A stretch of 64,000 bases of DNA from Acanthaster planci (taxonomy: Eukaryota; Echinodermata; Asteroidea; Valvatida; Acanthasteridae). How positions within the stretch are numbered: position 1 is the stretch's first letter; each line of letters starts with the position of its first letter. The DNA is taken from NCBI RefSeq assembly GCF_001949145.1, contig NW_019091369.1:3825758-3889757 (forward strand), written 5' to 3'. A program made the position numbers and the translations under genes. This document shows positions 20,809-32,237 of the stretch, piece by piece. Under the pieces are notes generated by a model, which saw nothing but the letters and a program-made list of their open reading frames with translations, had not been told where the DNA came from and searched no databases.

Positions 20809-23800
20809 ATGGCGGATAAGGCGGTGGGCTCAAATAAGAACCAAGTCATGGAACTCACTGTAAGTGAGGAAGATTTCATGCTTATGGATGGATTCAACTT
20901 GGACTTTTACTGTCTTAGGTTCTGGAGGGAGTTTAAAGAAAATTGGACAGTTGACGAACGATCAGACAGGAATCTTCTTCAGGGTTTGTATCTATTTTTT
21001 GGCATGTGTGGCAGGGGCCGGCTGTGACCGTAGGATTGGTGTTCATTACTGCGCCTATACTATAAGGGAACAAATTAGCCTACTTTTGAAACAACTTACC
21101 AAAATATGTTATTAGTATTTTCCTCTTTCATATAAGAAAGAAAAGGGAACAGGGTTTTTTGGTTTCTGAGGGAACTTTGGAGTGTAAAACGGCAGCGTAC
21201 ATGACCACCGCGCCCCTACGAGATATACTTGTATATATATGCAGATACTGAGATATGCAACCACATGAAGCCAAACCACAGTGGTTGTGTTTGTGTAGAC
21301 TCGCGTTGCCGCCGTTCATCGGTATATCAACAGTAAAAGTTAAAACCACCGTCAACCTGTGTGAATTACGCTAGTCAAGCGGTTACAGCATAACGTTTGT
21401 GATCCATGGGGTGTGGGTTCAAAATCCCATGTCGAAATTGTGGGCTGGGAAGATTTTTTTTAAAGCGAAATAAAGCCCGAATTTTATAGGAGCCTAATTT
21501 CACATGTGAAGTTTTTATGGTTGGTTGAGCATCAAGATAGATGTCATGCATTGTGCATGGTTGTGAACCGTGGTTTGGCTTCATACGTGTGATTGCATAT
21601 ATAGCTCCCCTTACAGTAGAGGCCCGAAGAGCTGTGAACGAATGTAGTCTGGTTTCCTGACCATGTTGACTTTGAAGGAGATTAGTTTTGATGAATCCAA
21701 AATGCCTGAGTCGGGTAACCAGATGAGAAACAAAATGGTGTGATTCGACTGATTGTTTTTCGCCAAATTTGGTTTAGAAATTTGTGGTTTCCTTCTTTAC
21801 ATATTGTCAAAATTTACCTAAACTAGGCGTATCCGGATTGATTGATGGTTCCTTAAAGTCAAAAGTCAGGTTTTTTTTACAAGTAATACTTCATAAGTTA
21901 GTAGGAAAGAATGTAATCGGTATAATCGGTATATTTACAGTATTTTTAAATATTGGCACCAAAACCCTGAGAAAACAACACCATTTGATTTTTTCTCAAC
22001 CAACATCATTTTGAATGAGCCTGACACTTTGGAATTTGCCCCCTACCCCAACACCAAAAGCTGGATATGCTTCTGAACATCACAAGTCATACCTTGTACT
22101 AGTCATACCATATTACAAAGTACATGTACACGTAGCACACGTCTGCTTTTGGCTAGTCATAACACATGTGCGAGAGGAAGTTTTGGACTTTCATCATCAC
22201 AAAATCATTTGGATCATCATCACGAAATCACTTTTCTATTCAGAGTTTTGCCATTTTTCTACAAAGTTTGCGTGTTTGATAGCACTTTGACGAGCCTCGT
22301 TCTCTCCAGCATGTTCGGTTGGACACATGATCATGAATCAATGATTCGTCTTCTTGCAGGACTGCTGCGTCAGAAGTTTGGATGGTGCAAACAACGAGAG
22401 AGACTTGTACATTTCATGCAGTTGATTGTATGCCTAGCTGATGGCCAAGACATAACCACTCAGTACAACCCAGGGGAGGTGGAAACTCCACTAGAAAAAG
22501 CTCTGTCGTGCTTTGAGAAGGTGTTGGATGATTATGAAGGGTCACCGGAGGAAATCAAAGCTGTAAGAGATGAAATGAAGGTGCAGGTGTGTCTACAGGA
22601 TTAGTTTGGTTTTCATTTTGTTACAATGAGTCTAGTTCTGTTTCTGTATTTGCACTGTAAGCCTCATTGATAGTTTTTCAGTCAGGGTTTTCTTTGAGAC
22701 AGCGACTTTAAACTGACATAAGTTGCTATGTATTTAATGCTGACTTCCTCAGGCTGTGATGATGCTGTGCAGAGCTGAAGAATTCAAACAGGCAAAGAAA
22801 GTCCTTCAGAAAGTATGGTTCAACTCAGACGAGCCTCAAAACAGGACAGAGGTTGGCTCACCTGTAAGTGCAGCTTTTAAAAATCTGTAGATGTTAATGT
22901 GGCTTAATCAGAAACCTACAAGAGGTTTTCTGGCAAACATTTCTTGGTGTTATTTTCAAAGAAGGGAGAGATTGATGAATATATTTTGAAATCAAGGGAA
23001 GATTTATTTTCGCGGAATGAAAAATGTAAAAAACTTTTCTGTTGTTTGTGGCTTTTCTTAGGGAGTATTACAGAAGCGTTTGAAGTCATTCATTGATGAT
23101 AAGAGGATGAATGCTCGGTTCCTCTCTCACCATACCTACGAAAATTTCCTTCAGCAAACGGTTTGTCTGCTTCAAAAAGTCTATGACAGTTTTGACACCC
23201 CATTTTTACTGAAGGTAAGAATATATGTGTACTGGAAGTGTATTCTGGTTTTGTTTCTGTTGTGTGATAGTTGAGTCCGTCACATATCCTTAAAGTTCAT
23301 CAATTCACAAGTCACTCAGTAAGTCAAATAAACTGTGGCAAAGGTGTCCTTTTAAGACTTACCCCAAAATGTCAGAATGCCTGATACTACTTCATTTCCT
23401 CTCAACTAAATCTGTGCTCGTTGAAATGAAAATTTACAACGGAAACCCATCAAGTCAACCTGTCTCCCATTTACTCTTATACCCCCCAAAACCTAGGGTC
23501 GCTGACAATTGTCTTTGTCTGCTCTCAGATAGCTCAAGCTTATCAGAGGAAGATGGAGAGACTAACAGAGGCTATGGAAGACCAAACAGACAGCTCGGTA
23601 GATGATGCAACGGTAGAAATGTCATCAAAACCAGTGAGCCGGCCCTCATCACATACCTCCTCCCCTATCAAAGGTTCGCAAAGAAACAGTTTTGGAAAGA
23701 AGATTATTAGATGTTGATGTTATATCTGGTATAGCACAATAGAAAGAAAACTGAAAACAGCTGCTAAATTCCTGTTTTGTACTTGCCTTTTATGCGAGCA

Positions 23801-26800
23801 TTTTTTTCCCCACTTTTCATCTCTCTGTCATTTCTGCACCTGTTCGTTTGTTAATATTTCAGGTTTCTGCCGTTCACAGCGGTTGTCTAGTGAGTTGGGG
23901 AGCCAATCTTGTAATGGAGATGCAAATCACTTGGTTGTTGATGAGAATCACAAAACAGAACCAACTGTCACAAGAGGACACCAAGCGGAAGAGGCAAGAG
24001 TAGATGAAGATGTCAGTGGTTGCCATGGAAACCAGAAAGATGAGGATACCAGAAAGGTTGAAGAAACAGCAACTGAGAAGGGGCATGGCAGTCACCAAGG
24101 TCCCATAGATACAAACAAGGATGGAGATAATGGTCATAGCAACCAGAGAAACCACAACAAGAAAGGTGCCAAGAGAAGGCTTGTGATTATATCTTCTGAT
24201 GGAGAAGAGGCAAACATCAAAGTTTGCCGAGGAAATGATAAGGGCGATATCAAGGAAATATCTCGTTCAGGAAATAACAACAACAATCATAGAAAAGAAG
24301 TTGACAAGTGAGTACCTTTGTCTCCTCTCCAAACATAAGCTTTGTTGCTGTCAAGAGTCTTGAATGCTTTAATTCGTGCCAGTACTTTGGTAATTTTTCA
24401 GGTGTTGCAACTTCAAGATGTTGGAGTCTTCCATAGTGCGTCTTGGGCTTGATGGAGCACAGGTAGAAGATATTGTCACTGAACCACTGATACTGCCACA
24501 AGAAATGGTAAATGAAATATTCAATCGTGTTCAAAGATTACCTAATACCCTACTCTTTGTGGTCAAATCATGTCTCGCAATTAACGAGAGATCTCCAATG
24601 TTCTAAGCACAGTTGACAGTGTCACTGAATGCAATAGAATCTAGTTGTCTGATCAGCAGGGTTGTGATTGAGAGATCTCGTAGTGTGTTGTGTTAATCTA
24701 CTGCATGATTCTCTAGGTCAGAAATTTATGAAATGTTCAAATTTGCAAACTGGAATTTATCAATCATTGGATTTTTGAACGTAAATCTCGTAGTAACCAG
24801 AATCATTATTGGAGTCATTTTGACAAACATTTGTTCATTGTTCCTTAAATAAAAGATTGTCCAAATAGCTAACCAAAAGTCATTACTAAAATGGTTTCCT
24901 TCTGGAGCTTTATATTCTTTCATTCATCTTTTATTGGCCTGCGTAAACAAGATGCGGCGTAAAGTTCAGTCGAGCAAAAGGCCTGGTTGCACTTCTCCAT
25001 CTACGCCTAAAACACCGTCCACCCAAACCACTCCAGTTCGTCTCTCAAGCCAGCAGCAATCTACAACCTCACCTAAACCCCAGACCTCTGACGGAGGAGA
25101 AAAGGACTCCGTGGAGAGCAAGGCCTCTGATGGGAATTTCATCCGGTTTCAGAAAACAACTCCAAGACGGTGAGAATAATGAATTTCCTCTGAAGAAACA
25201 ACCGAACTTTTGGGAACCTAATAGGGAGTAATTGCAGAATACCCCGCCAAGTGAAAATACTCCCTAAAATTCAATGGCTACGCAATGGATCAAATGACAA
25301 AGTCTGTTTGCTCTGCATTGGAGTTGTCGAGCTCCAAGTAAAGGGCCCTATTTTCCCTTAAGAAATATTCCTTGCAGTGTCTCAGCATGTGGCTGTGCAG
25401 AACATTCAAGTCATTTTAGAGAACGAAGCATCCACTTCAATCATACACGACTCATCAGTGGAAGGTCAAAAAATATCTAAGTCCAAAGTGGGTCCCCGGG
25501 AGTGGCTACGGGGATACGAAGACGGCCTCCAAGGAAATAATGTTGTGTCATGTCACATAAACTGCATGGGGAAGGTTGAAAAATATCTTAGTCCAATGTG
25601 GATCCTCTGGAAGTGGATACGAGGATACAAAGTGTCTGAGTCCAACCAAAGTTCCGGGAAGTGGCTTTGTGGATTCTTAGATGGAACTATATGAGTGACC
25701 AGTCAAGCGTGACTCCATATCCGCATATCCGGATACGAAGTGGACTAGGCGAGTGGCAGGGTATTCTGCAATTGTGCCCTTAAAAGTTTCCTTATTAGCA
25801 TAAGAACAATCTATAACCCATATTCCCGAGGAATTAGATTTTGTAAGAAAAAGTCCCAAATCCTTGGAAATCTACCATTACTGAAGGAAACAATCATAAA
25901 GTCTTTTTACTTGTATCTTTCAGACCATAGCAAGTCCATTGTGGAGTAACAATAATGGCCCTACCCTCCTTAATCTTTGCAAAAATTTCCCCAGAACCTG
26001 ATATTTTGAGCTTGGTTGAGGATCTGGGAAGACTTAAGGTTTAATAATGTAATAAATGTCGAGTGTTGCATGTGCATACAAAGTAATAGTTTATGAAAGA
26101 AATTGGAAGAGTTAATGTTCTTGAAGCTGTGACAAGAGGTTGAAATTCAGAGTTTTGTGACAATTTGTATTTTAGGGGGAAGTCAATCCGTGATCAGAAA
26201 TATCAGCCTAATCGTGTCAAACAGAGAAGCTCTGATGTTCCCAGCACGTCAAAGGATGATGACAGTGTTTACTCCTTCACAGGCAGTGAATCAGAAGATT
26301 TAAGCAGTAAGTTCAGAAATTGAATTCCTGGTGTGTGTCAAATAAGGCTAAAATAAAAACATCTCTGGTTTCTGGTTGGCGTTGGCGCACGTGTCGGCCG
26401 TAGACCTGCGCGTTGGCAAAATAAAAACCTTTTTTATTTGGTATAAAACAATGTGCAAAAGCTGCTAAACTTGGTTGATCAAGTGGACTCCTGCTACTGT
26501 ATAATTGTAACATGTTTTTGATGGGATACAGTTGAGTCATATGTACAGTACAGGAGTCCCTCCTGTTCCCTATACATTAGTTGGGCACTCTTTCTGTATT
26601 ATACATTTACGTCTGCGTAAGAAGTGATGAGGGTTCCTAATGGATGTGCACTGTGTAAGTTTCTAATCAAAGCCTTAACTCAAAGTGGCTCTAATGACTT
26701 TTGACGCATTTTGATATAGTTTGGATCAATTTTTTTCTAACAGAAATGTTTCCACCTTTGGAAACAAGCACGGGGTAAGGTAGGATTACACAATCAATGA

Positions 26801-27268
26801 GTGAATAGACCGATCCATGAAACCCTGCCTCATTGTATTCGGATTACTCCCCAGCCATGATTTGTGTCCAGCACATGAGCATTCAAGTCTGATGTACGTG
26901 CGCATGCCTGCATGTACATGTATAATTGGCTTGGCTAGATCATGTAGTGTGGCATTGGAGAAGGTGTGTTAAGTGCCCACATGCAACCTCTTCACTTTCT
27001 TATGGCAGCTTCCCCTCCCGCCTTGGACACGCCTCATTTACGCCATAGCCTGGATCCAGCTTCTTGGCAGCAAAAGGAATGGTTGAGGAGACCTCCAGTC
27101 CGTAAGAAACCGTGGACAAAGGAAGAAGTGAACCTGTTCAAGAAGGCGTTGCAAAAGTACGGACCAGGCAAATGGTCCGAAATGATCGCAGCGTATAACT
27201 TCAGTGGCCGGACAAACGTCAACCTGAAGGATAAATGGAGGACAATGGTCAAGAATGGTGAAATCTGA
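20809..27268 (+). CDS. TERF1: Telomeric repeat-binding factor (TRF1/TRF2 family)
   Basis: Shelterin protein that binds double-stranded telomeric TTAGGG repeats as a dimer. Ten coding exons: 20809-20983, 22360-22586, 22753-22863, 23062-23214, 23529-23673, 23863-24307, 24402-24507, 24952-25169, 26176-26306, 27009-27268. They total 1971 nt (656 residues) with every phase fitting. The N-terminal part is a TRFH dimerisation domain (FNLDFYCLRFWREF ... TPLEKALSCFEKVL ... KVQAVMMLCRAEEFKQAKKV). The middle is a long hydrophilic, Ser/Thr- and charge-rich linker typical of the family. The C-terminus is a Myb/SANT domain (KKPWTKEEVNLFKKALQKYG, GKWSEM) with the telobox VNLKDKWRTM, followed by the stop. 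The start context is ATGGCGGATAAG; there is no acidic or Arg-rich N-terminal domain, so TRF1 and TRF2 cannot be told apart. The acceptor of exon 8 is the weakest join. Confidence 0.93.
21373..21440 (+). repeat. Possible tRNA-derived SINE head
   Basis: In TRF intron 1, an A-box-like GTCAAGCGGTTACAGC is followed 30-odd bp later by a B-box-like GGGTTCAAAATCCC. It does not fold as a convincing tRNA. A SINE fragment is the best guess. Confidence 0.3.
25223..25780. repeat. 558-bp MITE in a TRF intron
   Basis: The ends are AGGGAGTAATTGCAGAATACCC and the inverse of AGGGCACAATTGCAGAATACCC. Inside are two to three diverged copies of a unit like AGTCCAAAGTGGGTCC...GTGGCTACGGGGATACGAAG. It lies between TRF exons 8 and 9 and accounts for the open frame there. 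Confidence 0.75.
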
Positions 27269-27332
27269 GTAAGATGACTCAATAGCAGGATACCATGGTA
27301 ACAAGGAATAGTGGGCGGTTGCTGATTGACCT

Positions 27333-27391
27333 TTAACCCGAACACTCCTCAATCCTTCACCTGTTGGAGGACTGAGGAGTGTTAGGGTTAA
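27333..27391. repeat. Small hairpin repeat after the TRF stop
   Basis: 23-bp arms TTAACCCGAACACTCCTCAATCC and the near-perfect inverse ending GAGTGTTAGGGTTAA, with a 13-bp loop. It starts 65 bp after the TRF stop codon, so it lies in the 3' UTR. A related arm (GGATTGAGGACTGTTAGAG) occurs near 54304-54328. Confidence 0.7.
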
Positions 27392-30300
27392 TATTAATCT
27401 TGATCCATACAGGAAAAAGAGGAAATTTCAAAAGAGCAAAGCCATACTTTTACAGACTTGGAGTCTGTGAATAATTACCCTCTTTTAAAAACATGAGATC
27501 TCGTTCTTAGAGAAAACTCTTACAAAGAGAGATCATTGGTTTGTGCACACTCTGGAGAAAATGCATCATGTGATCTCGGTGCTGTTAGCACAGGCTAGTC
27601 AAGGAGCTGAAAGGTTCGTATCAGTTCTGCATTTGTACTGCCAAAGTTGTGATCATTTGATAGAATGTTACATGCTGATTTTGATATGTTCTAAGAGAAC
27701 GGCAAGTCAAAGAAAAGATGTTGGCTACAAATGTAGCAGGATCACAGTGTTGCCAGAGGCAAGATTTTTACCAACATTACTTGGGTTTTATTCTGATACA
27801 CAATGGTTATGATGGACACAACAAATTGATACCAGCATGTTTTTTCTCCAACATTTATTTTCCATTCTGATCAAAACTTAACTGGTAATGTTATTGCTTC
27901 GATACAGATTCAGTGCAGTTTCACTGTCACAAAAGAGGACCCAAACTAGTGAATGGGTTTTATAGGAATTGCTAGGAGCAAGTAACAAAGAAATGAAAGC
28001 AAGGAAACACATGAAAACATCTGTGACTGCAGCGGAATTCTCGTCATCAGTTCTGCAGTTGAGTTGACCGTTTGTTTTCTACCACACAATTTGGAAGGAA
28101 TAACATACAAACACCTGTCAGTTTTTAAAAAGTACACATGTATATAGGTTTGCTTTAGAATGCATGAATGTACAAATGCAGCGACTAACATGGTTCCACC
28201 TGGTAAGGGTATCCTCTATGACAGCTTTACAAAAGAAAAAATCTTGGAAAGTTCCTTTTGTGGTAAAAACAAAGTTCCCCTGTCCACTGCAAGTTCACTG
28301 ATGTGTATGGTACATTCATGTTATACATATTACCTGGCAAAAATCTAGGAAGGTGTTCAACATTTCTACCAAGAAAAAATTCTACCCACTCTTAACAGTT
28401 ACAAAGTCCAGCACCAATTAGGGACAAGGCAGTGTAAACGTGAAAATTGCCACACACGTTCCAATAATGGTGACACTAACTTCTACCAACATATGTACAA
28501 AAACTCCATCTTCAGGAATTGACAAGGCTTCAAACTTAGAAACTGAGTGAGTTGTGATTCATTGGGAGTCAGGAACATTAGGTGTTATTCTGAACTATAT
28601 ACTCCAACACCAAATGCTGTCTAATTGATAAGTTTTACTTATAATCAGTAAAAAACGTCTTGATATTTCATAATGTAGATGAACAAATTGTGTTTAATCT
28701 ACAGGTACAGTATGTAAAAAGTTGCGTTGCTTTCTGCACAAGCTGGAGAACGTTTTTAAGTTCAGGGCACGCTTGACTGCTTGTACATAGCATGAAACAT
28801 ATTACACTTCTCGTAGTGGTGAAACTGAACAGAACTCATCTCTACTGGGGAAGAACGTACACAGAATTTCAAACCCCATATATATTAAATCTGGATACAC
28901 ATGTAAGTAATATTTTCCTTCCAACTCGACGCTTTTTGAAGAGTTGTAGAGTTTTTATCAAGAAAATTGTGGATTTGTTTTAGTGTGTATAGGCTTCCAG
29001 GCTGTTTTATTTGCGTTTCATTTCCAGTTTGTCTTCATCATTTTGACAACGTCATTGTATATTTCCATTTTATCATGGCATGGTCAAAAGTCACAGCTTG
29101 GAGCATCTTGGCCTCAGATTTCCCACACCTGTTTTAGTTATACATGTATAGCATTTTTGCATAATGTGGTCAAATACATCTACCAACTGTTAGCATATCA
29201 AGACTGTCATTAGAAGTAGTACTTTTGGAACTGTTCATGCATTTTTCTGCTCTAGGCCCACGGGGAGGGGTGGGTAGAGGAGTCAGATATAGCCAAGTAT
29301 ATTTGGATCTCAATTACAATTGCGTATGTCCAATAGCCATTAGTGCCTGTGTACGTGAGACTTTGGAGTGTTGTGGATTACATTGGAATCAATATACATG
29401 TATGTGCCAGAACACTTAACAAAGTCATGTGCATACTGATATAAATCAGGAAAGGTAAAAGCACTACACAGTGATTTGAGATAAACTGGTGTACCAAGAT
29501 ACCGCTAAACCACTTTTAGTCTTTGTGTATGTGAAACTGCTTGGCTTTTGAGGTGAAAATTCTCACAACCAGATCCAAATTTATCTGACTGGATGTTGTC
29601 ATCTGTACACAGACTGCTCGATCCTGTAACTCCAAGGCAAATAACACAAGTTAAGTCTTGGAGCTAGACCACTCATCACAATCACACCCTTCTCTGTTGT
29701 TCAATAGGTACATGTATTCATTGCTTCAGTCTTCATCTGTACCACGCTGTAAAATGTTTGGAAAACAACTACAGAGTATCATACTGTGAAGTTAAAATAC
29801 ATGTAAGTGCCTACTTTTTACTAAATGGAGAAAAGCTTCCATGTGCACCTTTGCAGTTAGAATATGGGGGCATATTCTTTGCCGTGCCTTGAATTTTGGC
29901 CAATGATGCCGGAATCTTTGTAATCTGATTGAACAGCTGGGGATGTTTGTCATATTTGACAATGTTTGGCAGGATGTAGTCGTGCCGAAAAAGAGAGCAG
30001 AATTCTAAAAATAAAATGTCCCAAAATCTCCAAAGTAGATACAGGTTTATATTCTACTCTGAGTTGTAACCTGGTTGGAAATACGTATACATCAATGAGT
30101 TGTAAATAAAGTTGAAGTTCATGAAGATGAATAGTTTTGCCTGGAACTATTAGGTCATTCAAAATTTTTATAAGAGACTGTCAACAGGGAAGCCAACTTT
30201 ATCAGTAGAAAACCAGCAGGTTCCCTGAGGTCACAGGTTCGAATCCAAAAGCAATCAATTTTCTTCATGTCAGTTCTGTTCAACTGTGCACTTTGCCCCC

Positions 30301-30742
30301 CTCACCCTTGATTTTTTCGATGCATTGATATCAAAGCTCACTATTTTCTCTATCTGTCACTCTTGTAGCTATAACACACTGTTGACCAGTAAATAGTACA
30401 TTTGACCAGTAAATAGCACACTGTTGACCGGTAAATAGCAAAAAAAAGAAAAGTAAGTGAAATTGTCGACCTCAAACATAATCAAACTAAGTAGATTCTA
30501 CTTCAGTGTCTATTTCTATGCCGACCACAATATATGAAATATCTACAAGTATTGCTTTTTGGAATGTTTTGTTCTAATCAATCTGAAGTCTTTGTTTTGC
30601 CATCAAATCATCTCCACAATGTCAAGTTCTAGTCTTATAACGTTGAGGTATTGGATCTTTCCTCGATCAAACAATGGCACTGTGTGACCTGTAATGAGGG
30701 TGTGATGGACACTTCACTGGTTAGGGTGTTCTATTTAAACTA

Positions 30743-30902
30743 CACAGTCAAACCTCGTTAACAAGAGGTTCTTTGGACTTTGTTATAACAGGAACCTTGT
30801 ATTATCAGGAATGAAAACAAAAACAAAGGATTGTGACCCAAAGATTTCTTTGTAAGCAGAATCTTCTATTAACAGTGCTCTTATTAACGAGGTTTGACTG
30901 TG
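30743..30902. repeat. 160-bp MITE with CAGTCAAACCTCGTTAA ends
   Basis: Perfect 19-bp inverted ends (CACAGTCAAACCTCGTTAA) enclose an interior with further partial symmetry. The CAGT ends recall the Tc1/mariner-pogo type, but no TA target duplication is clear. Confidence 0.8.
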
Positions 30903-32237
30903 TCACCCTACTACCTATAGCCAATCTGGACATGAATGGCTGTGTCCAAACACACATCTATGAGAAATGGCTATGGCTGATAGTCATCTGACTTCCATGC
31001 ATTAATTTAAGTCACAGCCAAGTCACTCAGAGGTGGCTATCCTTCACTGTTGTCATCGTCATTTTTACCACTGGAAGTGTGATTTGTACCAAATCTAATG
31101 ATATCATATGACCCTTTCCACCTCATGCAATTATTCCACACCACAGGAAAATACCTTCAACTTCAAATTTTAATTTCTGTAAATGTCTTGTCAATCTTAA
31201 CCGCAAACTAAGCTTTAAAATAAACCTTAGAAGTTGCCAACCAAGACCACTGAGTTAAAAGTAATATAAATTAAAATATTAATGTTTTATTGTTCTTAAC
31301 CTAAACTTTATAAAATATCTGAAATTGTTAATAATTGTTTCAAAAATCAAAATCAACACACTTTTAATAAATAACAATTCTAGGTTTCATCAATTTTATG
31401 ACTCAGAACACAAGCAGTAAACATAAATAACCTAATGAATATTCATCAGCTGATGAATGTCTTAATGAGATCCTGAGTGTACATGCTTGGATACCGCATG
31501 GAGGCATAGAACCTTCATACATCACTTGAGGAACCCTTTTATGTCCAAACTTTGCAACACCAATACTTTTGTGGTGATTCTGGCATAATGTACGTCTGAG
31601 GACAACATGAACCCTCCATAGTTTTATGCAATTTACAAACACAGCGTACTGATACATGTACTGACATCATCACAGCAGTAGCATCCTCTCTTAAGTTTAG
31701 AATACTACAGGTTATTGACCTATGCCTCAACCTACCATGGAGCTATGAAATGTTATATAGTTCCATGATGAACGTACACAGTACAATTTTCCCTATATCT
31801 CCAACACACTTGCGTAGCCTCACTATGAAATGAACGAGTGTTCATTGACCCCTACAATCACCTCTTATTTTTGGGTACTCTTATTTTACAAAAACACCCC
31901 AAAACAAAAAAAACCCAACACCTAATGGACGTTTTCATCAGACGCCATGTTGGAGGAAATCTTCCCATGCAGGGTGTGCATTTAGGTATTATGGTTAAAC
32001 TGTATGCTGTGTTGCAATATCCAACATGGCCACTACTAATGAGGTGAACTCCATTAGTCCAATCATTTTATCATTATCAATATTTTTGTCAAGCCCCATA
32101 CATACATTGAGTACTGAAAATTTTCTTTGTCTTTCTGTAACAAGTTTCTTGCAAGAGAAATGATTCCTAGCCCTTTTTTTTCCTTCCCCAAAACAGGAGT
32201 TATCTTCAGAGATGTTTCCATATACACACACACTGGC

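Larger units (their letters stand above)
27269..32237. other. Convergent spacer, TRF 3' side to CD164 3' side
   Basis: About 5 kb between two converging stop codons. No coding exon could be supported. It should contain both 3' UTRs; plus-strand AATAAA at 30105-30110 and minus-strand AATAAA at 31286-31291 are weak candidates. It carries the foldback at 27333-27391, a MITE at 30743-30902 and a 22-bp triplet repeat near 30371-30440 (TTGACCAGTAAATAGCACAC). Confidence 0.5.

Noticed and set aside
25377-25694. Open frame between TRF exons 8 and 9
   Set aside because: It lies wholly inside the MITE, and TRF exons 8 and 9 join in phase without it.
30205-30245. tRNA B-box-like CAGGTTCGAATCC
   Set aside because: No A box or acceptor stem at the proper distance.
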